NCBI GenBank assembly: GCA_932521035.1
Contig: OW051492.1
Span: 8,990,001 to 9,054,000, forward strand
Source of the DNA: Oscheius dolichura
Lineage: Eukaryota > Nematoda > Chromadorea > Rhabditida > Rhabditidae
Reading direction: 5' to 3'
DNA length: 64,000 bases
Shown: positions 1-9,157 of the stretch, piece by piece
Layout: the number at the start of each line of letters is the position of its first letter
How positions within the stretch are numbered: the first letter of the stretch is position 1
Position numbers and translations under genes: made by a program
The notes under the pieces: generated by a model
What the model saw: only the letters and a program-made list of their open reading frames with translations
What the model was told of the DNA's origin: nothing
Databases searched by the model: none

Positions 1-790
1 GAACAAATGGTGGTAAACTCGAACAAATGGTGGTAAACTCGAACAAATGGTGGTAAACTCGAACAAATGGTGGATTTCAACCCGAAAAAATGGTGGATTT
101 CAACCCGAACAAATGGTGGATTTCAACCCGAACAAATGGTGGTAAACCCGAACAAATGGTGGTAAACCCGAACAAATGGTGGTAAACTCGAACAAATGGT
201 GGTAAACTCGAACAAATGGTGGTAAACTCGAACAAATGGTGGTAAACCCGAACAAATGGTGGTAAACTCGAACAAATGGTGGTAAACTCGAACAAATGGT
301 GGTAAACTCGAACAAATGGTGGTAAACTCGAACAAATGGTGGATTTCAACCCGAAAAAATGGTGGATTTCAACCCGAAAAAATGGTGATAAACTCGAACA
401 AATGGTGGTAAACCCGAACAAATGGTGGTAAACCCGAACAAATGGTGGTAAACCCGAACAAATGGTGGTAAACTCGAACATGGTGGTAAACTCGAACAAA
501 TGGTGGATTTCAACCCGAACAAATGGTGGTAAACCCGAACAAATGGTGGTAAACCCGAACAAATGGTGGTAAACTCGAACAAATGGTGGTAAACTCGAAC
601 AAATGGTGGTAAACTCGAACAAATGGTGGTAAACTCGAACAAATGGTGGTAAACTCGAACAAATGGTGGATTTCAACCCGAAAAAATGGTGGATTTCAAC
701 CCGAAAAAATGGTGATAAACTCGAACAAATGGTGGTAAACTCGAACAAATGGTGGTAAACTCGAACAAATGGTGGTAAACCCGAACAAAC
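1..790. repeat. Minisatellite, 20-bp unit, about 39 copies
   Basis: The window opens inside a tandem array with the unit GAACAAATGGTGGTAAACTC. Two variants recur: one ending AAACCC instead of AAACTC, and one in which GTAAAC is replaced by GATTTCAAC. The variants come in runs and in repeated higher-order order (for example the block around 330-400 recurs around 650-720), which suggests segmental duplication inside the array. One unit near 478 has lost four bases. All six-frame ORFs here are artefacts of a repeat with no stop in some frames. The left end is outside the window. Confidence 0.97.
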
Positions 791-1289
791 TGCGGGACCC
801 GTTCGTGGTGGGACCCCCCCCATTCAGATGTCAAGGGTTCAATTCCTCCTTCGAGCAAGATCTTTTGTTTTGTTTATTTAGTGTTTTTGTTTTGTTTATT
901 TAGTGTTTTTGTTTTGTTATAAAATATGTTTCGCTGCGAGATTCTTCAGCAGTTACTGCCAGTTCTCCGACAGAACATCGGCGCCTGACGAAACGAGAAG
1001 AAGAAAAATACGTGAGAATGAGGCAAAAAGAGTCGCGAGAGTCGCTGAAGCTGGAGAGGTGGCAGCAGAAAGAAGGAGGAGAAATGCGGAGAGCATGCAG
1101 AGAGCAAGGGCCGTTGAGACTGAAGACGTGACAGCAGCTAGAAGGAGACAGAATGCTGAGACAATGCGGACGATCAGAGCCAGAGCGGCAACAGAAGATG
1201 CCGCTACAAGGAGAGAAGCCAACTCTTCTGCTCATCGTCAACAACGGCAAAGGTAAGCCATTTGAATCCTAGACTGAACTGTATCTATT

Positions 1290-1996
1290 ATTTAGTCAAA
1301 GTGCTCAACAAAGAGCTGAAATAAATGCCAGTCGACGAATTCAACGGCGATCTGGAATTACATACGCCGGTCTCAACGGTCAGCCACCTCCAGTTCCCCA
1401 CTATCTGGGCTCGCTGAACCAGGATTGTTCACATTGTGGTGCCAAATTCTTTGCCGGAGAATTTCCTCGCCAGCCCGACGGCACCTACAATGTCTGCTGC
1501 CGACAAGGAACCGTCACTCTGGACCTCTTCCAGGTCTATCCGCAGTTGCTCTTGGACCTCTTCACTGGCTATCATCCACGCTCCAGAAACTTCCTGGAAA
1601 ACAGCCGACTGTTCAACACAGCTCTGGCCGTTGCTTCGGTGAACGTAAAGCTGAAGGCTCCACCAGGCCGAGGTTCTTTTGTCTTCAAGGCTCACGGAGC
1701 CATCTGCTATGAGACTGGGCCTGCTGTCCCTCAGAATACTGGAACACCGTCTTATGGCCAGTTGTTCTTCATCGACGAGACAGCAGCAGCAGATGCCCGT
1801 ATAGCCCATCCGGCCAATACCAAATGTGATCCTCAGCTTCTTCGAGAACTGAGCGCCTTCATGCGCAACAATCACGAGTACGCAAGAGAGTAGAGGACCC
1901 TCCAGGAGAGATACGAGGAGGAAAAAGAACTGGCCCGCCGTCAAAACCGGCCGATGAACCAAATCAGACTGATCTACAAAAGTGACACTCCTGATC
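1290..1996 (+). pseudogene. Helitron N-terminal domain remnant
   Basis: After a short intron (1255-1293) the frame reads a Cys motif (CSHCGAKFF), a second Cys pair (CCRQGTVTL), then the typical FNTALAVASVNVK and FKAHGAICYETG stretches and a QLFFIDETAAADAR segment. This order is that of the Helitron-like N-terminal domain. An in-frame TAG at 1891-1893 interrupts it; reading on in the same frame still gives Helitron-like sequence (RTLQERYEEE, then DTPDPRR before a GTAAGC donor at about 1995). The conserved continuation shows that the stop is secondary decay rather than a natural end. No HUH nuclease motif follows. Confidence 0.8.
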
Positions 1997-2040
1997 CGAG
2001 GAGGTAAGCCATTTTCTAAAGTATTCATTTATTTCCATTT

Positions 2041-2818
2041 TCAGGTATAACTGACCACAAGGAGGCCCGGCTACTTTCCGCCGATATGAGCTCACCGACA
2101 ATATGCGAGCTGAAGGAGCCTCAGAAGACTTCAAAAATTTCCTCCTAGCTGTCGGAGAAGGCCGTATACCCACAGACGAAGCCGGAACAATCGAGATTCC
2201 GGAAGACCTCAGGAGTTCAGGTGACCTGATCAGCGAGATCTGCGAAGATATCTACGACGATGCGGAGCATCTTAACTCCCTGGCCATACTTTGCCCTAAG
2301 AACGTCGACGTCGACAAGATAAATCAGGAGATTCTCGACCGAATGCCAGGTAAGAACTCTAATTTTAATGGAATTCAACTTATTTTAGGAGAGAAACGAG
2401 TCTTTTTGAGTGCCGACTCGGTAGTGCAGGAGACCCCGGACGATCAGCTCCGTCTGACGGACGAGTTCCTCAATTCCCTGACTCCATCCGGTCTCTCTCA
2501 TCATCGACTAGAGTTAAAGGTCGGAGCAATTGTCATGCTCAACAGAAATCTCAACGTCAAGAAGGGCCTCTGTAATGGAATAAGACTCCAGGTCGAGCGA
2601 TTCCATTGACGGAATGCCATCCAATGCAAGTTCATTAACGGCGCGAGGAAGGGAAAGTCCGCCATTATCCCACGGATAGATCTCCAATCGACGAAAGGAA
2701 AAGGTATTTTGAGTATTTTGGGTTTCGGATTCATCTATTTTCAGGAATGTCCTTCGTCTTGAAGAGGAGACAGTTCCCTCTGAAGAAGAGCTGCTAATCG
2801 GACGAACGTTTCCTGTCT
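2041..2818 (+). pseudogene. Helitron PIF1-type helicase C-terminal remnant
   Basis: Starts after a TTTTCAG acceptor with R-Y-N followed by a TGA, then reads YELTDNMRAEG, LLAVGEGRIPTDEAG, LAILCPKNVDVDKIN, LELKVGAIVMLNRN and KGLCNGIRLQVERF, all landmarks of the C-terminal half of Helitron helicases. After about 2605 the frame is shifted, then ARKGKSAIIPRIDL and (2745 on) SFVLKRRQFPLK follow, which match the PRI and RRQFP motifs. The final SQGQT motif is not readable. Helicase motifs I-III upstream are absent, so this is a deletion derivative. Confidence 0.8.
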
Positions 2819-2830
2819 GAAGAATAAAAA

Positions 2831-3282
2831 TGTACACTTGTAAAGAAACCACTGTGAGCAACAATAACGAAGCAGTGGTTGATAAAAATAGAAAACACGA
2901 GTGAAGTGAGGAAAAGTGATTAGGCGAACCATCGAAAATAAAATATTCTAACGAAAAATATTCGCTCTGCTTCTTCGAACTGTGTTTGTACGCACAAAAC
3001 TGCAAAATCTTAGGAACATCATGATCGAATGATACAGTTGACAGAAAGAAATGAAATATGTATAGATCGATGATTCGATGCTGCGGAATCGTCTGTGCCC
3101 CCGTAATACGGCGCCGTGTGTACTCGGGGGACCCGGCACGATAAGCGGCGCACCATCGGCGACAGTACGACGACGACACTTCTCCCCTAATACAACTTCG
3201 TTGTTTCTTCTTTTTGTTGCTGTTTTATGTCATTTTTTGTAGTTTCACTATATAGTAACCTATTTTAGAGCCGACAGATACA
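2831..3282. other. Gene-free spacer
   Basis: AT-rich flank with no ORF I can support. A GC-rich patch at about 3095-3160 has a weak stem (CCCCCG near 3098 against CGGGGG near 3124) that could be the eroded Helitron 3' hairpin, but no CTRR terminus follows clearly. A TTTTAG at 3265-3270 directly precedes the start of the next gene and could be a spliced-leader acceptor. Confidence 0.4.
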
Positions 3283-4334
3283 ATGGCTGCCACCCATGAA
3301 GAAGAAAAGCCAGGAACTATGGAAAATTTTGAGAGAATTGAAAGCATTGAAACTATTGAGGAACAAGATCAGGTTAGTTCTTGTTTTTTATGCTAACAAT
3401 CAATTTACATTGTCTTTAGAATTACAATGTATATCTTTTTTTAGGAATATGCTCTTCAACTAACTCCAGAAGATGAAGAAGAAGAACAACTGAGTGAAAA
3501 AATGGTTGCAATAGGCGACGACGGTGAGTATGACATATTTCTATGAGTATGGTTGAATATGGTCTAAGTTTATTATTGTAAATTGCAGAATGGACCACCA
3601 AGCGACGAGTTTTTGGATATATTCAATAGTATACCAACGGACGAAACAAATGAGCACGCTTTGGATTATTTATTAAATTTCGCTTGGTCACAGTTTACTG
3701 ATGCATCGCGACAAGTTGTTATGGAGGTTAGTATTTACTTTATTCAATTTTTATTAATTTTGACTTTTATGCACAAATTATATTTAGGGTAATTATAAGG
3801 CGTGGGTTGCCTGCTCAATCTACCTTGCGATGATAAAGAAGCGACCTGGACTGGACAAGCAATACATCTTCTCATTTTTGAATATTCAAAGAGCTTCAGG
3901 TGTAAGGTTCGCTTGTTTAACAATGCCGTAACTCTGTTTAATTTCAGTATCCTCGAATTATTCGATAAATTAGAAAGATACACTGAAATTGTTGGAACGT
4001 CTAAAAGAATAAAGGAGCATATCCAAAAAATGCAGGTAACGTAATATTGTTTGTTTTTATGAGAATAATTTTCCAGGGTTCATTAGCTGTTGCAGCTGTA
4101 GTCTACAAAAAGCTGTTGCCCATTTTTCGTGGCTTGTTTCTATCAATGAATAGCAGTTCACAAATACGTTTATTTATTATACTATATTTTACAAATATAA
4201 AAAGTTTTTCATTTTCGCCGAACTCGTTTGGGGCCACAGGAGATTATGTGTCTGGCGTCTTCAGCCATTCCAAGCTGCTTGAAGATTACGATGGCCGCCG
4301 TGTCAATATCCATAACGTTCTCCTTGAGCCGTAG
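3283..4334 (+). CDS. lin-35-like: Truncated retinoblastoma (LIN-35/Rb) family gene, N-terminal domain only
   Basis: Proposed exons are 3283-3372, 3445-3504, 3589-3726, 3788-3906, 3948-4035 and 4077 to about 4155. After an acidic leader (EEQDQ, EDEEEEQ) the protein reads MEGNYKAWVACSIYLA, then SILELFDKLERYTEIV, then GSLAVAAVVYKKLLPIF. These follow the order of the conserved Rb-family N-terminal domain (EGN..WLAC.LYVA; S..EFFDK...W; L...FAVST.I.KKY.PIF). The family then needs several hundred more residues with the A/B pocket, but here the frame drifts into low-complexity sequence and ends at 4334, overlapping the antisense gene. Two junctions need weak donors (GTTGCA at 3505 and GTTCGC at 3907). 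I read it as a 5' fragment of a LIN-35-like gene, either a pseudogene or a short derivative. Confidence 0.55.
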
Positions 4335-7300
4335 TAGGAGAGAGACTCCGACTTCTAGGATTGTATTGGTTCTGTCGTCCTGGATGATAGCATGTTGATC
4401 GGGAAGCACGACCGCAGGAATCAATCCAGAGTTACTGATTTTCAGCTGGCCTGGAACGCTGCGATCGACTTCTATGGCGTCACAGATTTTGATCAGCTGT
4501 ATTTCGCACCGAGTGCTTTCCCACTCTTCTGCTCTAATAGTATTCCAGATAGGCCTTGGCTCCCCGGCATTAATTTCTTTTCTTCTTAGCAAGACAGATA
4601 GACGTCCGTTTTCTTTCTAAAAAAACCTATGAAAAAGTAAAATATAAAGGAATACCGTGGGGTCCATAGCTTCCAAAAAACCAGCACGACCAAGAGTAAG
4701 GCTGTTTAGCCCAATATCTAACAGCGCCCTTTTAGACGATGTAGTACGCCACTTCCCAACATTTGCTTCAGCAAAGAGTAGCCAGTATGGCATGTTGTGG
4801 TTGTCGAACTTGGCGTGCAATTGTGTCCATGAGTCTCCAATGTAGACCAACATTGGGAATATCACATGGAAAACTGTGAGCGTCTGAAAAATCGTTATAT
4901 AAGATATTAACAGGGACTTACCCGCACGGGATATCTGCGATCCAAGTCGCCTGCAGGCGGCATACGTTGAGGTACAAGAGCTGAAAAGGATTGTTTATAT
5001 GTTTTTGAGTCTGGAGACTTTTCTGAATGAAAAGAAGCTGTAAGCCGAGGGGAATCCCTCTCCACCTTCCAAACAATGACCACAAGGCCTTCCCAATCGA
5101 AATTCTGTGCTATTTTTCCCTATTCCACCCCATTTTCATCCAGTTCCCCCTCCACAAAGACTTTCTACCCCGAAAAGACCAGCAATACTTACCGAATTCC
5201 GCAGCACCAGCTGGCCGCCGCTGTTCTTCCCGTTCTCCAGTCGCAGGATCAACGAACGGATCCACTCCATCCGGATGAATTGTTGGAACAGCTGGATGAG
5301 GGGCCATCTCCACTTCAACTTCTTCCTGGACGGTAGGAGGTGCTTGAACAGCATCCGTAACTGAAAAAGAGGCTTCATTAAACGGCAGAAACAACTTCAA
5401 ATGGGAGAGGCCGGGAAAGAGTGCCCTCCCCTTCCAGAAACGGCCAGACGACCCTTCCAGTCGGTTTTTTTAATCACTTTCCCCTTTTCCTCTCTATTTT
5501 CCCTCCCATTCCACTCCAATAAGTCTTCAAGTCCCCCCGAGAAGGCAGCAAAGACCTACCGATGGGAACGACTTGTCGTTCTGCAAGAGGTGCCGCTTGA
5601 CGAGGGACGAGGGGAGCTTCTTCAGTTCTGGCAGGTGGTTCAGTTGCTGCTCCGGGAATCAGTCCGGTAACAGCGGCAGGCGGTTCAGCTGCTGCTCCGG
5701 GAATCAGTCCGGTAGCAGCGGCAGGCTCAGCGGGATCAATAACTGAAAAGGAGTATTCATTAAAAGGTAGAGACCGTTTCAAATGGAAAAACGGCCGCAA
5801 GGAGTCTCTCCCTTCCAAAAAACGGCAAATGGCCCTTCCAGTCGGGGGATTGCCTCTTTTTTCCCTTTTCTTCTCATTTTTCCGTTCACTCCCAGTTCCA
5901 AAAAGGCTTCTAGACCCCCACAAAAGACGGAAAATACCTACTTTGAGGAGGACCAGTCGGTCGTTCACCACCACCTTCTTGGACAATCGTGCCATTTACT
6001 CCGTCTTCCAAGGAACCGTCATCTTCGGCTACAGCTGCAAAATACGGTATTAGAAGAGGGTTTCTATTGGATTTTCACGTATTTCAATGCTTATTGAAGA
6101 CAAAAACCGCGCTGAATGGCTCGAAAGGCGAGTTAAAATGCTAGAAACGCCGGGAAAACGGTCAGCTGACAAAATGGACGGAAAGCGAACTAGGCGAATT
6201 CAATCAAAAGCAGGGTTTTCAAGTTTTCCAAGCGAGGAATTCACTCAAAATTGTGTTTGAATTCAAAGTTACTTACGAATGGGGCTCCTGTCCGGCTGCG
6301 TGTCTTCCTCACCCAGGAACTCATCCATATCGTCGACGTCGACCGTGATGTCCGGAATCTCCGTAGGCGGGGTGCTGCCTGAAAAAATTCGATGTTACTG
6401 GTGTATTCCCACCATATGTTTAGCTGTTTTACTCTTAGAAAAACAGGGCCCAAGCGATTCTCAGGTGATTTTTCTACATAATGGAGGTTCAAATTCTGAT
6501 TCTGGCTCATTTTCAGAGTCCAGAAAGAGAAGAGGATGGTCAAAAGGGGCCACGACGGCTTTTGAGGGGTTTCCCTCGACGTTTTCTCCATCTTCTTCAA
6601 AAATTAATCAAGAAGAACGATTTCGCTACTACTTTTTTGATTTGACAGAACTTACCGGCTGGAGTCCTCGGTTCAGACGCCGCAGTTGCCGACGAAGTAG
6701 CAGCCGTGGCCAACAAGTGCTGGTCGTTGTGATTTTCGTCCAAAAAAGCCGCGTTAAATTCTTCATCTGTAAAAAAAGATATTTACCATTGGTTTTTAAT
6801 GAAATCCCCGGTCTAATATTCAAAAAGAAAGCTAAAATTGGCATTCTGGTTCAATTTCAGAGCCGACAGAGGGGAACGGCGGCAAAAAACGTTCCCAACC
6901 GTCTTCTCGAGCCGTTTTCCTGGCTGTCTGGCTCCTTTTCTTCAAACCGTATCCAAAATAATCTCCCCAAGGTTTGAATTCTCCGATCTTATATTCAAAA
7001 AGAAGCTGAAGACTCTCATTTTGGGCCATTTTTAAGCCCACAAGGGGAAAAGACGACGAAAAATGGTGGGAAAAGGGGGGTTCACTACAGAAAAACAAAA
7101 TAAAAGCAATATCTCACCATTGCTTTTAGCCTCCATCAGGTTCTGGAGGATCTTCTGTTGTTGCCGGCTAAGATCGGCGCATTCCTTATGATGGTCAGCA
7201 ACACGGAGAAGCTGGCCAGCAGCTTCCCTCAACCGCTCAGCGGACTCCATATTAACTTGTGCAGCTTCCCTCAACCGCTCAGCGGACTCCATAGTGACTT

Positions 7301-7367
7301 GTGCAGCTTGTTGGGCAGCGATGGAAGCTTTCCGCTCCTCCTCAATGGCCGTATCGAGCTTCTTTAA
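4209..7367 (-). CDS. Unknown nematode protein: coiled coil, disordered middle, folded C-terminus
   Basis: Seen exons (minus strand) are 7367-7118, 6766-6656, 6378-6277, 6034-5942, 5742-5560, 5360-5193, 4980-4922, 4883-4656 and 4616-4209; all junctions keep one frame with good GTAAGT/TTTCAG signals. The N-terminal part is a charged coiled coil containing a 14-residue tandem repeat (AAQVTMESAERLRE then AAQVNMESAERLRE). The middle is acidic and Pro/Ala-rich with another internal duplication (TGLIPGAAAEPPAA then TGLIPGAATEPPAR). The last two exons look globular (MPYWLLFAEANVGKWR, EPRPIWNTIRAEEWE). I recognise no family. The first in-frame ATG is at 7286, but coding sense extends upstream and the start is not settled. 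The 3' end overlaps the Rb-like gene on the other strand. Confidence 0.75.
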
Positions 7368-7370
7368 CTG

Positions 7371-7961
7371 TTAGTTGAAGTTGTGGTTCTCCACTAAAAT
7401 AATGAAATAAAATTAGCTGGGTTTTGCGAGCGGGGATAGGCCGTAAACGCGGGACTCCCGGGATAGGGAAATTTGGCAGTCGGCCGTTGATTTCACTGGC
7501 TTAAAAAGCGCTATTTTGGCTGGTTAAAAGACCGAAAAGAACAGAAAGTGAAGGTGAATAAACGTACTTATAAGAACGGCAAAAAAACAGGAGACCAGAA
7601 GCACATAGAGGAACAGGACAGCTAACCTCCGAAAGTAACTGAAAACGAGACGAGATTAAACCGAGACGAAGACAAGAGAGGAAAGGAGAGAGCCGTGGTG
7701 GTCAATAAATGACGGAGAACAGCGTCTACCGACAGAAATTGAAGCAGCACGAATAGCAGGCAAATAAAAAGGACACAAAAATAGAAAAGCACACGCAACA
7801 GCCAGACAAAAAGAGCTGAATGACAACTTTCTGTCGACAACTTCACTTTCGACCTTTGACACGATTTTTACAAGCGAATTTTGACGGTTCTGAACCGTTT
7901 CTTCCTCATCCAACGTGTAAACCTTCGAAATATTACCGTAATTCTTGTTGTTTCCTGTCAT
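7371..7961 (-). CDS. Possible membrane-segment exons upstream of the coiled-coil gene
   Basis: An ORF starts with ATG at 7961 (MTGNNKNYGNISK) and contains a hydrophobic stretch (FCLAVACAFLFLCPFYL). A further exon at 7638-7568 encodes a second hydrophobic stretch (LAVLFLYVLLVSCFFAVLI) and joins in frame to 7393, where the reading ends MENHNFN at a TAA (7373-7371). The same frame then continues without a gap into the coiled-coil gene (QLKKLDTAIEE). The junction between the 7961 ORF and the 7638 exon lacks a strong donor in the right phase, so that link is weak. This could be the 5' part of the coiled-coil gene, a separate upstream gene, or chance ORFs. Confidence 0.35.
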
Positions 7962-8670
7962 TTAACAAAATAGAAATAGTAGAACAGCAATAGAAAGCAA
8001 TACAGCAAACAATGGAAATGGAATAATGACGAAAATCACAAGCGACATGCAACATGCTAATTAGGTTCACTTTTCTTCTATTTTCTTTCTGTAACCGTTA
8101 TAAAATATTGCTAACATGCTACTCTATGTGTAAAATAAGTAGAAGCAAAAGCAATATGAGAATCAAAAGGAATTCTTCAAATTCTATTTAAGATTCGTTT
8201 GCTGCGTTGTTATTGCTTTTTTAGCGCTAGTATCAAACGCTACATGTTCGGTGATACGGCAAAATAAGCGCTATCCGATGTAGTTATTTTTACAACAAAA
8301 ATAGTGCTGAGAAAACGAGTACAGGAAATAATAAAGAAATAAATAAATTTGTCGATGAAACGATTTGCTCAAAAAAAAGGAAGCTAACGAAAAACACGAC
8401 CCGCGAAAAATGGTAATCAACAAACTTTTTTACCGCGGTAGGCTCCCTTGAATTGCGGATTTCTTCAAGCCTGAAGGTGACCAATCGCTCCTCCCGGAGA
8501 TTGAGTATTGGGCCTGCTTGTTTGTTTTCCCTGTTCCTTTCTTGAACCCTTTCAAAAACACACGTCATTTTATAATATTTTTTACCAATTCTTGTTGACT
8601 TGACACGAAAATGTCGAAAAACCAAAACAAAGGGCTGCAGAAGACCATTTTTGACCAGAAGTGACCCTGT
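7962..8670. other. Gene-free spacer
   Basis: AT-rich sequence with no supported gene. The only notable structure is around 8222-8275, where AGCGCTA and TAAGCGCT flank GATAC-containing sequence as an imperfect inverted repeat. A minus-strand ORF at 8290-8625 has no family features and no splice support. Confidence 0.4.
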
Positions 8671-8675
8671 TTCTG

Positions 8676-8683
8676 TATAAAAG
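8676..8683 (+). promoter_or_regulatory. TATA box
   Basis: TATAAAAG lies 46 bp upstream of the ATG of the small secreted ORF at 8729. The same spacing (TATAAAAG about 55 bp before the ATG) is seen at 22725 in front of another secreted-protein gene. Confidence 0.5.
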
Positions 8684-8728
8684 AGGTAAACAGGAGCTCG
8701 TTTCGCTTTCTATCTTCGCCGAAGAAGG

Positions 8729-9053
8729 ATGCTGCTGGATTGGACCTACCTCCCTGCCGTGGCGCTTCTCTTCGACGTCGTCTCCGCCGCCAACGTTTTG
8801 ACCGAGATAACCGATTCAAGGTCTAACTCGCAATTTTAGTGGTGGGACGCACTGACAGATAATTTTCGAGCGGCCAAGAAGAAAAAAAGGCCAGTAAGTG
8901 GGGGGAGAGAGAGAGAGAGAGCGGCTAAATCGTTAGACCTTGAATGTCGTCTTTTTTCTTGACAGACTATATTTCTTCCTCGATCTCGTCCCCTCCCCTT
9001 TGCCTGTCTTTTTGTTCTCCCCTTCTCTCTTCCCATCACATCAACAGGTTTAA
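8729..9053 (+). CDS. Small putative secreted peptide
   Basis: Exon 1 (8729-8820) and exon 2 (8966-9053) join across a GT..CAG intron to give 59 residues. The start MLLDWTYLPAVALLFDVVSA looks like a signal peptide with a plausible cleavage after SA. The second exon is hydrophobic and Pro/Ser-rich (VPSPLPVFLFSPSL) with no recognised domain. A TATA box lies upstream and an AATAAA-like signal (9131) downstream, where the gene converges on the F-box-like gene. Exon 2 is low-complexity, so the real 3' structure may differ; it could also be non-coding. Confidence 0.35.
8904..8921. repeat. (GA)n microsatellite
   Basis: A run of GA dinucleotides within the proposed intron of the small secreted ORF. 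Confidence 0.8.
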
Positions 9054-9157
9054 CAGCCCTGTTGAGGTGTGTCTCTTCTTGTTAACGGCTTCTGGAAGTT
9101 TTGGTGATAAAAAAAGTGAGGACATCAAAGAATAAAGAGAGAATGAACCATTTTATT

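Larger units (their letters stand above)
840..2830 (+). mobile_element. Degenerate, internally deleted Helitron
   Basis: This segment carries three blocks of a Helitron Rep/helicase protein in the right order: an Arg-rich N-terminal leader with RRRxNAE repeats (903-1256), the Helitron-like N-terminal domain (about 1290-1996), and the C-terminal part of the PIF1-type helicase (about 2041-2818). The HUH replication nuclease and the Walker A/B part of the helicase are missing; the frame passes directly from the D-RRYN region into the LTDNMR region of the helicase. Stop codons at 1891-1893 and shortly after 2045, plus a frame change near 2600 and 2745, show it is dead. I did not find a convincing CTRR end with hairpin, so the element borders are approximate. 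Confidence 0.82.

Noticed and set aside
77-858. Several long ORFs on the minus strand with FTTICSSLPPF repeats
   Set aside because: They are translations of the 20-bp minisatellite in frames that happen to lack stops; no codon bias or splice context.
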